From: Thermoprotei archaeon
GTDB taxonomy: Archaea > Thermoproteota > Thermoprotei_A > EX4484-217-1
Direction of reading: 5' to 3'
Assembly: GCA_021158265.1 (NCBI GenBank)
Contig: JAGGUY010000037.1
Span: 1 to 38,234, forward strand
DNA: 38,234 nt
The notes beneath the pieces are model-generated. The model was not told the origin of the DNA, ran no database searches, and saw only the letters and a list, made by a program, of their open reading frames with translations. Made by a program: the position numbers and the translations under genes. Below, piece after piece: positions 22,802 to 31,277 of the stretch. How positions within the stretch are numbered: position 1 is the stretch's first letter; the number at the start of each line of letters is the position of its first letter.

Positions 22802-23569
22802 ATGGCTAAAGAAATAGTGCTTATAGGGCTGGAGACATTACCGGAAATAAGGGAAGGTGATGATATAGGTAAGTTAATTGTTGAGGCATGCGCTAGAGAG
22901 GGAGTCAAGATAAGTGATGGCGATATAATCGTGGTTACACATAAAATTGTTTCAAAAGCTGAAGGTAGAATAGTCAGCCTTAAGGATATTGTTCCCTCGG
23001 AGAAAGCACGTGAAATCGCAGCAATTGTGGGAAAAGACCCAAGATTTGTTGAACTAGTACTCAGAGAGTCGAAACGTATTATTAAGGCTACAAGAGAGGG
23101 CCACTTAATTGTTGAAACACATCATGGAATAGTCTGTGCTAATGCTGGAATAGATGCTACAAACATCGCTGGTACAGAGGAAATAGTGGCTTTACTCCCT
23201 AAGGATCCTGACATGTCAGCTAAGAAAATAAGAAATAGGATAAAGGAGCTTACGGGAAAGAACGTTGCAGTCATAATAACAGATACCTATGGTAGACCGC
23301 TAAGAAATGGTATGATAAACATGGCAATAGGGCTTTCAGGCATTAACCCTTTCAGAGACTATAGAGGAAAAGACGATACCTTTGGGTATAAATTTAAAGT
23401 AACGGTCATTGCTGTAGCTGACGAAATAGCATGTGCTGCAGAACTTCTTACAGGTCAAGGCAAGGAGAGAATTCCTGTTGTTATAATTAAAGGGTATAGA
23501 TACGAAAGAAACGAGAAAGCATCTGCTAAAGAATTAAATATGCCGGAGGAAAAATGGCTTTTCAAATAG
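22802..23569 (+). CDS. cofE: F420-0:gamma-glutamyl ligase
   Basis: 255 residues, GTP-dependent addition of gamma-linked glutamates to F420-0. Signatures: IVLIGLETLPEIREGDDIG near the start, GDIIVVTHKIVSKAEGRIV, ETHHGIVCANAGIDATN, ITDTYGRPLRNGMINMAIG, INPFRDYRGKDDTFGYKF and ELLTGQGKERIPVV. Length matches archaeal CofE without the bacterial FbiB C-terminal domain. GGTGAT (22788-22793) is eight bases before the ATG, which fits this genome better than GGAGGT only one base away. It closes the cof cluster and its stop overlaps the convergent aminotransferase by 8 bases. Confidence 0.95.
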   Translation: MAKEIVLIGLETLPEIREGDDIGKLIVEACAREGVKISDGDIIVVTHKIVSKAEGRIVSLKDIVPSEKAREIAAIVGKDPRFVELVLRESKRIIKATREGHLIVETHHGIVCANAGIDATNIAGTEEIVALLPKDPDMSAKKIRNRIKELTGKNVAVIITDTYGRPLRNGMINMAIGLSGINPFRDYRGKDDTFGYKFKVTVIAVADEIACAAELLTGQGKERIPVVIIKGYRYERNEKASAKELNMPEEKWLFK

Positions 23570-24791
23570 GTACTATTCCCTTCTCCTCTAGAAGTTCGTC
23601 AACGAATTCTCTTAATTTTCTAATACCCTCAATTATTCTTTCCTTCTTTATTGTAAATGCGAATCTAACGTATTTAAACCATCTACTATTTGATGAAAAA
23701 GCTGATCCTGGCAGTATCACTACTCCCTTCGTGTAGAGCAATTTTAACACGAATTCTTCAGTACTTATTCCAGCTTCATTAACTATTCTTTCAAAACTTG
23801 GAAACATGTAAAATGTCCCCTTAGGTACAATAACTTTTACGCCTGGAACCTTTCTCAATTCTCTAACCAGAATGTCTCTTCTTTCTCTAAACTCATTAAT
23901 CATCTTATTAACTTCGTCTTTGGGTCCTCTTAAAGCTTCAACGGTAGCTTTCTGCGCTATACTTGTAGGATTAGAGGTTGTATTTACTGCGAAATCCTTA
24001 AGCTTCTCTATAACCTTCCTATGAGCTATAAGCCACCCTATTCTCCAACCGGTCATACTGAACGTTTTACTTGCACCATTGACATAAAGTACAAAGTCTC
24101 TCCATTCAGTATCCTGCAATGCGCTCTTAAACTTACCTTCATATATGAAGTGATCATAGATTTCATCAGCTAAAACTATAATTCTTTTCCTCTTAGCTAA
24201 CTCAAGTATTCCCTCAAGTTCTTTCTCTTCGATAAGCCCCCCGGTTGGATTATGAGGGTTATTTATAATGATCATTTTAGTATTTGGTGTAACGTATTTT
24301 TCAAGTTCTTCTGCCGATAGAGAATATCCCTTTTCAGGGTCTAGGGGGACATGTACTGGTTTACCACCAGCAAATTTGACGAGTTCCTCGTAAACAGGGT
24401 ATGCGGGATCCGGTATTATTACTTCATCCCCTCCTTTAATATATGCTAAAATAGAGAATGCTATTGCTCCTTTCGCACCTACAGTTACACCTACTTCTTC
24501 ATGTTTCACGTCTGTTCCATATCTCTCATTTGTGTAATCGGCTATCGCTTCTCTGAGCTCATCTATTCCTATAGCTGCGGTATAGCCTGTAAATCCCTCG
24601 TCAAGAGCTTTCTTAGCTGCCTCTTTGATGTTCTCTGGTGTGTCGAAATCCGGTTGTCCTATGCCAAAGGAAATAACATCTTTGCCTTCTTTTTCAACTA
24701 TTTTTGCTAGCACCAGGTAGTCGAATGCTGCTTCAGGTTTCATTTCCAATATTTTTCTTCTAAGGTTAAGTACTGGTGGTTTAGTAGGCAT
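23562..24791 (-). CDS. class I/II pyridoxal-phosphate aminotransferase (aspartate aminotransferase-like)
   Basis: 409 residues of aminotransferase subfamily I-gamma. Signatures: FGIGQPDFDTPENIKEAA, GYTAAIGIDELREAIA, IIPDPAYPVYEE, NNPHNPTGGLIEE, LADEIYDHFIY and the PLP-lysine motif NGASKTFSMTGWRIGW with K242; a C-terminal RFAFTIKKERI contains the substrate-carboxylate Arg. It exchanges amino groups between an amino acid (Asp, aromatic or Ala) and 2-oxoglutarate; specificity cannot be told. ATG 24791 is preceded by GGTG at nine bases; GTG 24803 is the longer alternative. TATA-like TTTAATATT lies near 24828-24836. Confidence 0.9.
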   Translation of the reverse strand: MPTKPPVLNLRRKILEMKPEAAFDYLVLAKIVEKEGKDVISFGIGQPDFDTPENIKEAAKKALDEGFTGYTAAIGIDELREAIADYTNERYGTDVKHEEVGVTVGAKGAIAFSILAYIKGGDEVIIPDPAYPVYEELVKFAGGKPVHVPLDPEKGYSLSAEELEKYVTPNTKMIIINNPHNPTGGLIEEKELEGILELAKRKRIIVLADEIYDHFIYEGKFKSALQDTEWRDFVLYVNGASKTFSMTGWRIGWLIAHRKVIEKLKDFAVNTTSNPTSIAQKATVEALRGPKDEVNKMINEFRERRDILVRELRKVPGVKVIVPKGTFYMFPSFERIVNEAGISTEEFVLKLLYTKGVVILPGSAFSSNSRWFKYVRFAFTIKKERIIEGIRKLREFVDELLEEKGIVPI

Positions 24792-24923
24792 AATATGGAG
24801 CACCTAGAAGTGTGGGGTTATGTAGAATATTAAAGCTTGTTCTTTGTAAACTACAGAAATATATAGGTGCTACGAATAAACTACATAAGGGTATTGAATT
24901 TCGAAGTAATAGGTGGAAATACT

Positions 24924-25970
24924 TTGTCGGCACGCAAGAAAAGAGAATTTGGTGAAATACGGAAAATTCAGGTAACTGGTGGTTCAACATATATTGTTTC
25001 GCTTCCAAAACACTGGGTAATAAATGCTGGTCTTAAACCTGGAGACTCAGTTGTTGTCTACGCGCAAAACGATAATACATTACTATTGATGCCTCTTAAA
25101 GAAGCCTCGAGAAAGAAGGATGTTGTTTTAACCATTAAGAGCAAAGACTGGTCAATAGGTAGAGCAATTAGAATGCTTGTAGCAGCGTATGTTTCGGGAG
25201 GAGACATAATAAAGCTTGTTGTTAAAGACGGTGTCGCACCAATAGAGGACAAGAAGGTTCTAAGAGATTTCATTAGGAGATATCTTGTTGGCGCTGAAGT
25301 GGTAGAGGATCTACCAGAGGGCCTCGTTATACAAGTCATAGTTAATGTTGAAGAACTTAAAGTAATCCATATTCTGCAGAGAATGCATAAGCTAGTGTGG
25401 AGCATGCTTAAGGACACAATAACGGCATTCATGAACTTAGATAAGGACTTAGCAAGAGACGTCATAATAAGAGATGACGAAATAGATAGGTTCTACTTCC
25501 TATTCATAAGGCAGCTAAACCTTTCACTACAAGATAGAAGAGTAATGCTTGATGTAGGATTGGAGCAATCAGCTGACGCTATAAATCTATCAATGATAGC
25601 TAGGAATATTGAGAAAATAGCTGACCATGCAGCATACATCGCTGATAAAACAATCAAGCTAGCTAAGAAACCCTATGAGCCATTAAAATCTAAAATAGAG
25701 CAATTATCAAGAGCAATAATAGAGATTTTCAATGAAGCAATGAATGCCTTTTATAGTATGAACGATAGCATGGCGTTAAGTGCCATAGAAAGGGCAGCAA
25801 AAACAATTAAACTTGAAGAAGACTTAGAAAATGTAATGTTAAGCTTAGATGTTTGCGATAGAGATACACCAACACTAAGAATGATTGTTGAATGTTTAAA
25901 GAGTATGCTAAGTGAAACTGCAGATATCGCGGAGCATACGATGGACATGATAGCTGTTAGGAAAAGCTAA
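24924..25970 (+). CDS. PhoU-domain phosphate-regulatory protein with N-terminal AbrB-like domain
   Basis: 348 residues. N-terminal AbrB/SpoVT-type DNA-binding hairpin (IRKIQVTGGSTYIVSLPKHW, AGLKPGDSVVVYAQ; residues ~8-50), then two helical PhoU repeats, each with metal/acid motifs (ARDVIIRDDEIDRFYF; SMIARNIEKIADHAAYIAD; ETADIAEHTMDMIA). This architecture is the archaeal PhoU-family phosphate uptake regulator. The start is TTG 24924, set by GGTGG seven bases upstream; the in-frame codon at 24867 lies in the promoter (ATATATAGG 24858-24866). No pst transporter genes are adjacent. It is divergent from the aminotransferase. Confidence 0.85.
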   Translation: MSARKKREFGEIRKIQVTGGSTYIVSLPKHWVINAGLKPGDSVVVYAQNDNTLLLMPLKEASRKKDVVLTIKSKDWSIGRAIRMLVAAYVSGGDIIKLVVKDGVAPIEDKKVLRDFIRRYLVGAEVVEDLPEGLVIQVIVNVEELKVIHILQRMHKLVWSMLKDTITAFMNLDKDLARDVIIRDDEIDRFYFLFIRQLNLSLQDRRVMLDVGLEQSADAINLSMIARNIEKIADHAAYIADKTIKLAKKPYEPLKSKIEQLSRAIIEIFNEAMNAFYSMNDSMALSAIERAAKTIKLEEDLENVMLSLDVCDRDTPTLRMIVECLKSMLSETADIAEHTMDMIAVRKS

Positions 25971-26043
25971 AAACAAAAATTTAAAATTTATTTTGATTTA
26001 ATTAAGGAAACTTAGCAGTAAAAATAGCTAAAGAGCAGAATTT

Positions 26044-26556
26044 CTACTTAAGCTTATAACCAATCTTCCTCAGAAACTCTCTTCTCTCCTTAATTTTCTC
26101 TTCATCCTCTATACCAACAGGTTTAAACCCATCAACTACTCCTAAAAGCCCTCTACCTTGATCAGTTTCGATAACTACTGCTTGAATAGGATTAGCTGTA
26201 GCCGCAAAAATCCTTGTAACCTCCGGAACATTCTTTATAGCGTTTAAGACGTTTATTGGCCAACCCCCTCTAAGGTAAATTACGAAAACATGGCCAGCCC
26301 CTATTTTCAAGCATGTTTCAGCCGCAAGTTTCCTTAATTCCTCATCATTTCCTTCATGTCTGACAAGCCTATCGCCGCTTGCTTCACAAAATCCAAGCCC
26401 AAACTTTATTGAGGGACAACTATTAACTATTGTCTCGTAAATGTCCTCTGTCGTCTTTATGAAATGGCTTTGACCTATGATAACGTTTGTCCCTTCAGGA
26501 ATAGGTATTTGAATTATTTCTATTTTAAATTTCTCGGACAAAATACGAGCACCCAA
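26044..26556 (-). CDS. adenosine-specific kinase family protein (PF04008)
   Basis: 170 residues. Conserved family segments: [79 protein letters not shown], and [10 protein letters not shown] near the C-terminus. The family was named from a Pyrobaculum structure; its activity is weakly established. The start TTG 26556 is about four bases from a predicted transcription start (TATA near 26580-26591). TTG 26541, eight bases after GGGTG, gives a start closer to family members. It is divergent from the MgtC-like gene. Confidence 0.85.
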   Translation of the reverse strand: MGARILSEKFKIEIIQIPIPEGTNVIIGQSHFIKTTEDIYETIVNSCPSIKFGLGFCEASGDRLVRHEGNDEELRKLAAETCLKIGAGHVFVIYLRGGWPINVLNAIKNVPEVTRIFAATANPIQAVVIETDQGRGLLGVVDGFKPVGIEDEEKIKERREFLRKIGYKLK

Positions 26557-26597
26557 GGTTATTTTAGTTGTAGAAAATTCATAAATATAACTTATCT

Positions 26598-26619
26598 GTT
26601 AAGAATAATAATGCTTAAC
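26598..26619. repeat. GTTAAG/CTTAAC inverted repeat in a divergent promoter region
   Basis: Perfect 6-bp arms (26598-26603, 26614-26619), 10 nt apart. They lie between the PF04008 gene and the MgtC-like gene, 25 bases before the latter's ATG, where an operator would be expected. Confidence 0.25.
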
Positions 26620-26643
26620 TAGAAACGTGATAGTGATTTTAAA

Positions 26644-28017
26644 ATGCAAGCATGTATTGAAATATATGAGGCATTAGCGAATTCAGACCAGTTACAACTA
26701 TTAATTAAGATTATCCTTAGCTTCTTCGTTGGAGCATTAATAGGCTTAGAGAGGGAGAAAGCTAGAAGTTCCCTGCTTAAGGAGGAAGGTGAAGCCGGCA
26801 TTCCTCCAGGAGTTCGGAGTTTCGGTTTCATAAGCATGCTTGGAAGTTTTGTTATAACGATTCCACCGATGGTTAGTGTATTGGGATATGAAGAATTCAA
26901 GATAGTCTCTATTTTACTAGCGTTTTTCGCCGTAACGTTAATACTCCTCTACGAAATATACAGACTATTCGTAATCAAGGATAGTGGTGTTACAACCCCT
27001 ATAGCTTTAATGCTTAGTTTTACACTGGGCTTGCTAATAGGTTTAGGTAGATTTATCGAGGCTATTGCAGCTTCAGTATTCATAACCTTCATGTTAGCTA
27101 TAAAGCTTAGGATAGAAGCCCTAATAAAGTTCATAACCTATGAAGAATTTCTATCAGCACTTGAAATAGGAATAATAGTCTTCCTTTTTGGACCATTTTT
27201 CGTAAAAGACGTTTACGACCCAATATTTCATGTGATAAACTTTAAAACGCTTTACGTGTTTTTCGTTGTAATTCTAATATTCTCGTATATGGGGTATTTC
27301 CTAGTGAAAATTAAAGGTCCGCAAGCTATTCAGTACTTCTCTTTCTTTGGCGGTCTCGTTAATAGTGAAGCAGCTGTTGTAAGTATTGTGCGACTCGTAA
27401 ATTCCATGAACCTTCATGAAAATATTGCTGTAGGAAACATTATAACGGCAACGACAGCAATGGTGTTTAGAAATATTGTGCTGACACTAATAATGGTTTT
27501 AATGACAATAGGTGCTGGAAGCGCAAGCATTCATGCATTTATGGTTTTTGTCGCCTCATATATGGCTTCAGCATTAGCTGGGTACTTTCTGATTAAACTC
27601 TCAATAGTTTCAGTAGCTATAGAACCCGGTAAATTTAAGGTGCTGACGCTCGAAAAACCTATAAGCTACTCTATTGCCCTTAAAGCTCTCCTTGTTTTCG
27701 TAGCTATGCTTATAGCAACAACATATATTACATTAAGCTTCGGCGAACTTGGGGTACTTTTCTCATCTATTTTCGGAGGACTTGTTAGCGCTGAAGCACT
27801 AATATTCACTGTGTTTTCTCTCGTATCTGTAGGTAAAATAACAATAAACACTGCTCTTGCATCCGCTCTTCTTGCTACGGGATCAGCAATACTTAACAAA
27901 CTACTTTTCGCCCATGCAGCCGGAGCTAAAAAAGTAATTCTTAAGAAAATAATCTGGCAGCTCCTAATCATAGCATTACCCGTAGAGTTAGCTGGGGCCT
28001 ACATAGCTGTAATGTAG
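26644..28017 (+). CDS. MgtC/SapB-DUF4010 family membrane protein
   Basis: 457 residues, about 12 hydrophobic segments. The N-terminal third is MgtC/SapB-like (FFVGALIGLEREKARS, GVRSFGFISMLGSFV), and the rest is the DUF4010 domain with a glycine-rich FFGGLVNSEAAVVSIV and a matching second repeat IFGGLVSAEALIFTVFS, suggesting internal duplication. It is probably a transporter or channel of ions or small solutes in the cell membrane; the substrate is unknown. ATG with GTGAT six bases upstream. It stands alone, followed by a 97-base gap before ssb. Confidence 0.85.
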   Translation: MQACIEIYEALANSDQLQLLIKIILSFFVGALIGLEREKARSSLLKEEGEAGIPPGVRSFGFISMLGSFVITIPPMVSVLGYEEFKIVSILLAFFAVTLILLYEIYRLFVIKDSGVTTPIALMLSFTLGLLIGLGRFIEAIAASVFITFMLAIKLRIEALIKFITYEEFLSALEIGIIVFLFGPFFVKDVYDPIFHVINFKTLYVFFVVILIFSYMGYFLVKIKGPQAIQYFSFFGGLVNSEAAVVSIVRLVNSMNLHENIAVGNIITATTAMVFRNIVLTLIMVLMTIGAGSASIHAFMVFVASYMASALAGYFLIKLSIVSVAIEPGKFKVLTLEKPISYSIALKALLVFVAMLIATTYITLSFGELGVLFSSIFGGLVSAEALIFTVFSLVSVGKITINTALASALLATGSAILNKLLFAHAAGAKKVILKKIIWQLLIIALPVELAGAYIAVM

Positions 28018-28028
28018 TGGAGTAACCC

Positions 28029-28035
28029 TTAAATA
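28029..28035 (+). promoter_or_regulatory. TATA box for ssb
   Basis: TTAAATA predicts a start near 28057 and a leader of about 58 nt that carries the 25-bp palindrome. Confidence 0.4.
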
Positions 28036-28061
28036 CTATGATGAGAAGGGTAGAGCAAGAA

Positions 28062-28086
28062 AGCCAGCAAGAAATTCTTGCTGGCT
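28062..28086. repeat. 25-bp perfect palindrome in the ssb leader
   Basis: Two 12-base arms, AGCCAGCAAGAA and TTCTTGCTGGCT, flank a single A. It begins about five bases after the predicted transcription start of ssb. It could be a dimer operator on DNA or an RNA hairpin with a stable GCCAGCAA/TTGCTGGC stem. Confidence 0.75.
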
Positions 28087-28114
28087 AAACACGGTTAAAA
28101 TAGAGAGGAAAAAT

Positions 28115-28537
28115 TTGTCTAAAAAAGAAGTTAAAATAAAAGATCTAAAACCCGGAATGGACAATATAGATCTTAAAGTACGGGTTCTAGAGGCATATAA
28201 GCCAAAAATTATTCAGACAAGAAAGGGTTCAAGAATAATTTCTGAAGCAATTGTAGGTGACGATACGGGAAGAACGAAAATGACGCTATGGGGTAAAAAG
28301 GCGGGAACTGTTGAAGAAGGAGATGCTTTGGAAATAAAGAATGCCTTTGTAACAGTCTTTAAGGGACAAGCTCAACTTAACGTAGGTAAGCAAGGGGAAA
28401 TAGTGAAAATAGAGGATAATGAAGTAGTTTCTAAAGAAGAAGTACCCGAAAATGTACCTAAAGTTGAAGGAGGCTATAGAAGAACATTTTCTCCTAGGAG
28501 AAAAGGTCCTTATAGGAATAAACGCAGAGGTTACTAA
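28115..28537 (+). CDS. ssb: single-stranded DNA-binding protein (crenarchaeal SSB)
   Basis: 140 residues: one OB fold (residues ~5-105) and a basic, Arg/Gly-rich tail. The OB fold matches Sulfolobus-type SSB closely: VRVLEAYKPKIIQTRKG, ISEAIVGDDTGRTKMTLWG with conserved Trp, FVTVFKGQAQLNVGK. The tail YRRTFSPRRKGPYRNKRRGY replaces the acidic tip seen in Sulfolobus; it is basic, so it may bind nucleic acid rather than partner proteins. The start is TTG 28115, with GAGAGG six bases upstream. The gene has a palindrome in its leader and is followed after one base by a PqqD-like gene. Confidence 0.93.
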   Translation: MSKKEVKIKDLKPGMDNIDLKVRVLEAYKPKIIQTRKGSRIISEAIVGDDTGRTKMTLWGKKAGTVEEGDALEIKNAFVTVFKGQAQLNVGKQGEIVKIEDNEVVSKEEVPENVPKVEGGYRRTFSPRRKGPYRNKRRGY

Positions 28538-28538
28538 A

Positions 28539-28817
28539 ATGCAAAGTGAGAATATAGGGGAGGAAAAGTTCGTAAGAAATGGCACTGCCGTGGGGAAGAG
28601 CGAAGAAGGATATATTGTATCATTAGATGAGGAACACGCCTACTCCTTAAACCCAGCAGCATTCTACGTATGGCTTCTCTGTGATGGAGAATTAACTGTG
28701 AATGAGATCATAGATAAAATAGCTAAATCAACGGGTCTTGTACGAAGCGAACTTGAAGAACCTGTGAAACTTATCATAAATGAGCTTGTAAAAGCAAGTT
28801 TACTGAAAAAGGCTTAA
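28539..28817 (+). CDS. PqqD-like protein
   Basis: 92 residues of the PqqD/RRE winged-helix fold: short N-terminal strands (EEGYIVSLDEEHAYSLN), then SLNPAAFYVWLLCDGELTVN (AxxVWxLxDG is the family signature) and two helices (IIDKIAKSTGLV, LIINELVKASLL). PqqD-type domains bind leader peptides for radical SAM enzymes in RiPP pathways, but none is nearby. ATG 28539 with GAGG eight bases upstream. It lies one base after the ssb stop, so the two are one operon. A T-rich stretch (28848-28860) after the stop may end transcription. Confidence 0.82.
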   Translation: MQSENIGEEKFVRNGTAVGKSEEGYIVSLDEEHAYSLNPAAFYVWLLCDGELTVNEIIDKIAKSTGLVRSELEEPVKLIINELVKASLLKKA

Positions 28818-28834
28818 GATGAAAACTAATAGCC

Positions 28835-28874
28835 TAATATTGAAATAACTTTTATTTTTTCGAAGTCAATATTA
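28835..28874. repeat. 9-bp inverted repeat before the pilus-like operon
   Basis: TAATATTGA (28835-28843) and TCAATATTA (28866-28874), perfect arms 22 nt apart, lie just upstream of TATA TTTAAATA (28880-28887). The loop holds the T-run TTTATTTTTT, so it could instead be a terminator hairpin after the PqqD-like gene. Confidence 0.4.
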
Positions 28875-28879
28875 TAATG

Positions 28880-28887
28880 TTTAAATA
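28880..28887 (+). promoter_or_regulatory. TATA box of the pilus-like operon
   Basis: TTTAAATA predicts a start near 28910, five bases before the GTG at 28915; the transcript is probably leaderless. Confidence 0.45.
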
Positions 28888-28914
28888 CTTTGATTTCTTA
28901 GTTAAAGAAATAGT

Positions 28915-29577
28915 GTGAATGGCGAGATGCAGGCTGAAATAGCTTTCAGACTAGGTATACCTGCTTTAGATGAGAGAATAGGAACTATTAAATCAGGATA
29001 CCTTATTCTCATAGAGGGAGGCGTTGAAACTTACCCTTATCTCTTGCTACATAGGATAGGCTTTACTATTGCAAGAGACTACGGCTTAAAAATAACATAT
29101 ATTGTGATGTTTGATGATTATGAAGAATATTATGAAGCATCTGTTAACGTAGGTTTAGACATAAGGACGTTGAGATACAGGAAACTTTGGAAATATGTTA
29201 GAGTAGATTCATTCGAATCTGTCATTAAACAGGTTTTAGACGAGAGTGAAAAGACTGTAATTTTAGTTGATGCTACATCAGCTAAAATAAGGTTTGGTCA
29301 TAAAGAACTTGCGTTCTTAAAGAACTCTCTAAGAAACAATAATTTAGCTTTACTTCTAGCTATAACACCTGAGCTCCTCGACAAAGAGGAAGTAGCAGCT
29401 GCGGAAAAAATAGCAAATATAGTGTTAAGACTTCATTTCAAAATAGTGTCTGATGAGCCTAGATATATTATGGAGCTTATAAAACATAAAACAATGCCTA
29501 AAAATGCGGTGATATTAACGTACAGTATAGGGGCTTTAGGTGTGAGAATAGAAAGACTTCAGAAAATACCCTCCTAG
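28915..29577 (+). CDS. KaiC/ArlH-like RecA-fold protein without Walker A
   Basis: 220 residues. The opening FRLGIPALDERIGTIKSGYL matches the KaiC/ArlH pattern GIPxLDxxxGxxxxGxL, but the P-loop position reads GGVETYPY (35-42), with no GK[S/T]. A Walker B-like strand remains (KTVILVDATSAKI). So it probably does not hydrolyse ATP and acts as a structural or regulatory partner. In archaella, ArlH is the KaiC-like protein that docks on the ATPase ArlI; here the secretion ATPase follows in the same order. GTG 28915 is close to the predicted transcription start. A longer gap of 90 bases before the ATPase contains another inverted repeat. Confidence 0.7.
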   Translation: MNGEMQAEIAFRLGIPALDERIGTIKSGYLILIEGGVETYPYLLLHRIGFTIARDYGLKITYIVMFDDYEEYYEASVNVGLDIRTLRYRKLWKYVRVDSFESVIKQVLDESEKTVILVDATSAKIRFGHKELAFLKNSLRNNNLALLLAITPELLDKEEVAAAEKIANIVLRLHFKIVSDEPRYIMELIKHKTMPKNAVILTYSIGALGVRIERLQKIPS

Positions 29578-29602
29578 AATATTAAGGCCAATAAAATTTT
29601 AA

Positions 29603-29631
29603 ACATATTATCTAACATAGATAGTTTATGT
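29603..29631. repeat. inverted repeat ahead of the secretion ATPase gene
   Basis: TATCTA/TAGATA (29609-29614, 29618-29623) with a 3-nt centre, flanked by ACATA and TATGT. It lies 37 bases before the ATG, just after TTTTAAAC (29597-29604), which could be a second promoter. Confidence 0.3.
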
Positions 29632-29667
29632 GAATATGTCAAAAATAGTGTATAGTAGGAGGAAGCA

Positions 29668-31275
29668 ATGGGGATAATAGATAGGGTATTTAGGAAAAAT
29701 AATAACAATAACACGGTGACTGTAGAGAAGAAACCATCCATTTCAACTCACGCATTGGTTTCGGAACAAAAGACTATTACTAAGGAAAGAGTCATAGTAA
29801 AGAATATTTATGCAGTCAATCCTCCATATGCTTATATCATGATCTTCACAGATAAAAAAGGCATATTAAGATACCATGTTCTTGAACCTTTCCTAACAAT
29901 TGAAGAAAAGGATATATTAAAGGATCTTAAGGAGCTCATACTTGAAGAAGTAAGAATACCTATAGGTGTTCTTAAAAACTATGAAGAAGCTAAGAAATCT
30001 CTTAGCCAAACAATAGATTCCTTAGTTAAGAGTTATCGAATACGTCTTACAAAACAGTCACTTAATAAGATAAAATATTACATAATAAGGGACTTGATAG
30101 GTTATGGTGAAATAGACCCCATTTATAGAGACCCCTATGTTGAAGACATAGTTTGTGATGGCTACAATATTCCAGTGTATGTGTATCATAGAGATTTCGA
30201 ATGGATGCCTACAAACGTGGTTTTCAAAGATCCTGACGAATTAGAAAGCTTTATTAGAAGATTAGCTTTTCGTGCAGGACAAAGCATAACATATGCTCGA
30301 CCCATAGTTGAAGGACCGTTACCTCCTGAAGGGTTTAGAGCTCATTTAACATTAAAGGAGGTCTCTAGAAGAGGAAGCACATTTACAATTAGAAAGTATA
30401 GTGCAGAACCATATACCATTGTTAACCTACTTAAATTTAACACCTTAAATACGGACATAGCTGCCTACTTATGGCTACTTCTAGATAATGTTATGAGCTT
30501 AATGGTCTTAGGCCAAATGGCCTCCGGAAAAACAACGCTACTTAACGCCATAGCTATGATGATTAGACCTGAAGCAAAAATCGTCACAATAGAGGAAACC
30601 CCTGAAATAAGACTGGCCCATGAAAACTGGGTTCCCATGACAGTAAGGCCAAGCTTTGAACCTGGAGTTCAGGATATCACACTTTTCGAACTTCTGAAGA
30701 GCGCGTTAAGGCAAAGACCCGAATACATAATCGTTGGAGAAATTAGAGGGAGAGAGGCATACACTTTCTTCCAAGCTATGGCTGTAGGTCATGGAGGATT
30801 AACTACAATACATGGTGAAAGCGTCCAAGCAGTTATTTCAAGACTAGAGAATGAGCCCATGAATATTCCTAGAATACTCATACCACTCATTAAAACCTTC
30901 ATCCACATGGGCAGAGTTAGAGTGAGAGGCGAAGGAGAACTTAGAAGGAGAGTTCTCAGGGTAGTTGAAACCGTAGGTATAGAAACAACAACGAAAGAAA
31001 TAATACTTAACGAAGTATATACATGGGACCCATTAACTGACTCGTGGAAGTTCTCTGGAAGAAGCTTTGCTTTCGAACATATAGCTACAAACAGAGGAAT
31101 ACCATTAAGTGACGTTTACAATGATTTTGAACGTAGAAAGGTAGTGTTAGAATGGATGAAAATAACTAATAAGACAACATTTTCAGAAGTAGCTGAAGTA
31201 ATAAGAAGTTACTACAGAGATCCTGAGGAAGTTTATAGAGAAGCAGAATCTGTCGTTAGAAGGAGGGTGCTTTAG
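29668..31275 (+). CDS. type II/IV secretion ATPase (ArlI/TadA/PilB-like)
   Basis: 535-residue hexameric motor ATPase for a pilus- or archaellum-like machine at the membrane. N-terminal linker with an Asn run (residues 11-15), then an N-terminal domain (KIKYYIIRDLIGYGEIDP, DIVCDG), and the motor domain: Walker A GQMASGKTT (282-290), Asp-box TIEETPEIRL, Walker B EYIIVGEIRG (352-361) and His-box GHGGLTTIHGES. All key residues are present. ATG preceded by GGAGG at six bases. It is followed after two bases by the first platform protein. The closest assembly cannot be told (archaellum, Aap/Ups-type pilus, or Tad-like). Confidence 0.92.
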   Translation: MGIIDRVFRKNNNNNTVTVEKKPSISTHALVSEQKTITKERVIVKNIYAVNPPYAYIMIFTDKKGILRYHVLEPFLTIEEKDILKDLKELILEEVRIPIGVLKNYEEAKKSLSQTIDSLVKSYRIRLTKQSLNKIKYYIIRDLIGYGEIDPIYRDPYVEDIVCDGYNIPVYVYHRDFEWMPTNVVFKDPDELESFIRRLAFRAGQSITYARPIVEGPLPPEGFRAHLTLKEVSRRGSTFTIRKYSAEPYTIVNLLKFNTLNTDIAAYLWLLLDNVMSLMVLGQMASGKTTLLNAIAMMIRPEAKIVTIEETPEIRLAHENWVPMTVRPSFEPGVQDITLFELLKSALRQRPEYIIVGEIRGREAYTFFQAMAVGHGGLTTIHGESVQAVISRLENEPMNIPRILIPLIKTFIHMGRVRVRGEGELRRRVLRVVETVGIETTTKEIILNEVYTWDPLTDSWKFSGRSFAFEHIATNRGIPLSDVYNDFERRKVVLEWMKITNKTTFSEVAEVIRSYYRDPEEVYREAESVVRRRVL

Positions 31276-31277
31276 AC

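Noticed and set aside
28037-28060. ATGATGA as the C box of an sRNA before ssb
   Set aside because: No CTGA within the needed distance; the sequence is the ssb promoter and leader.
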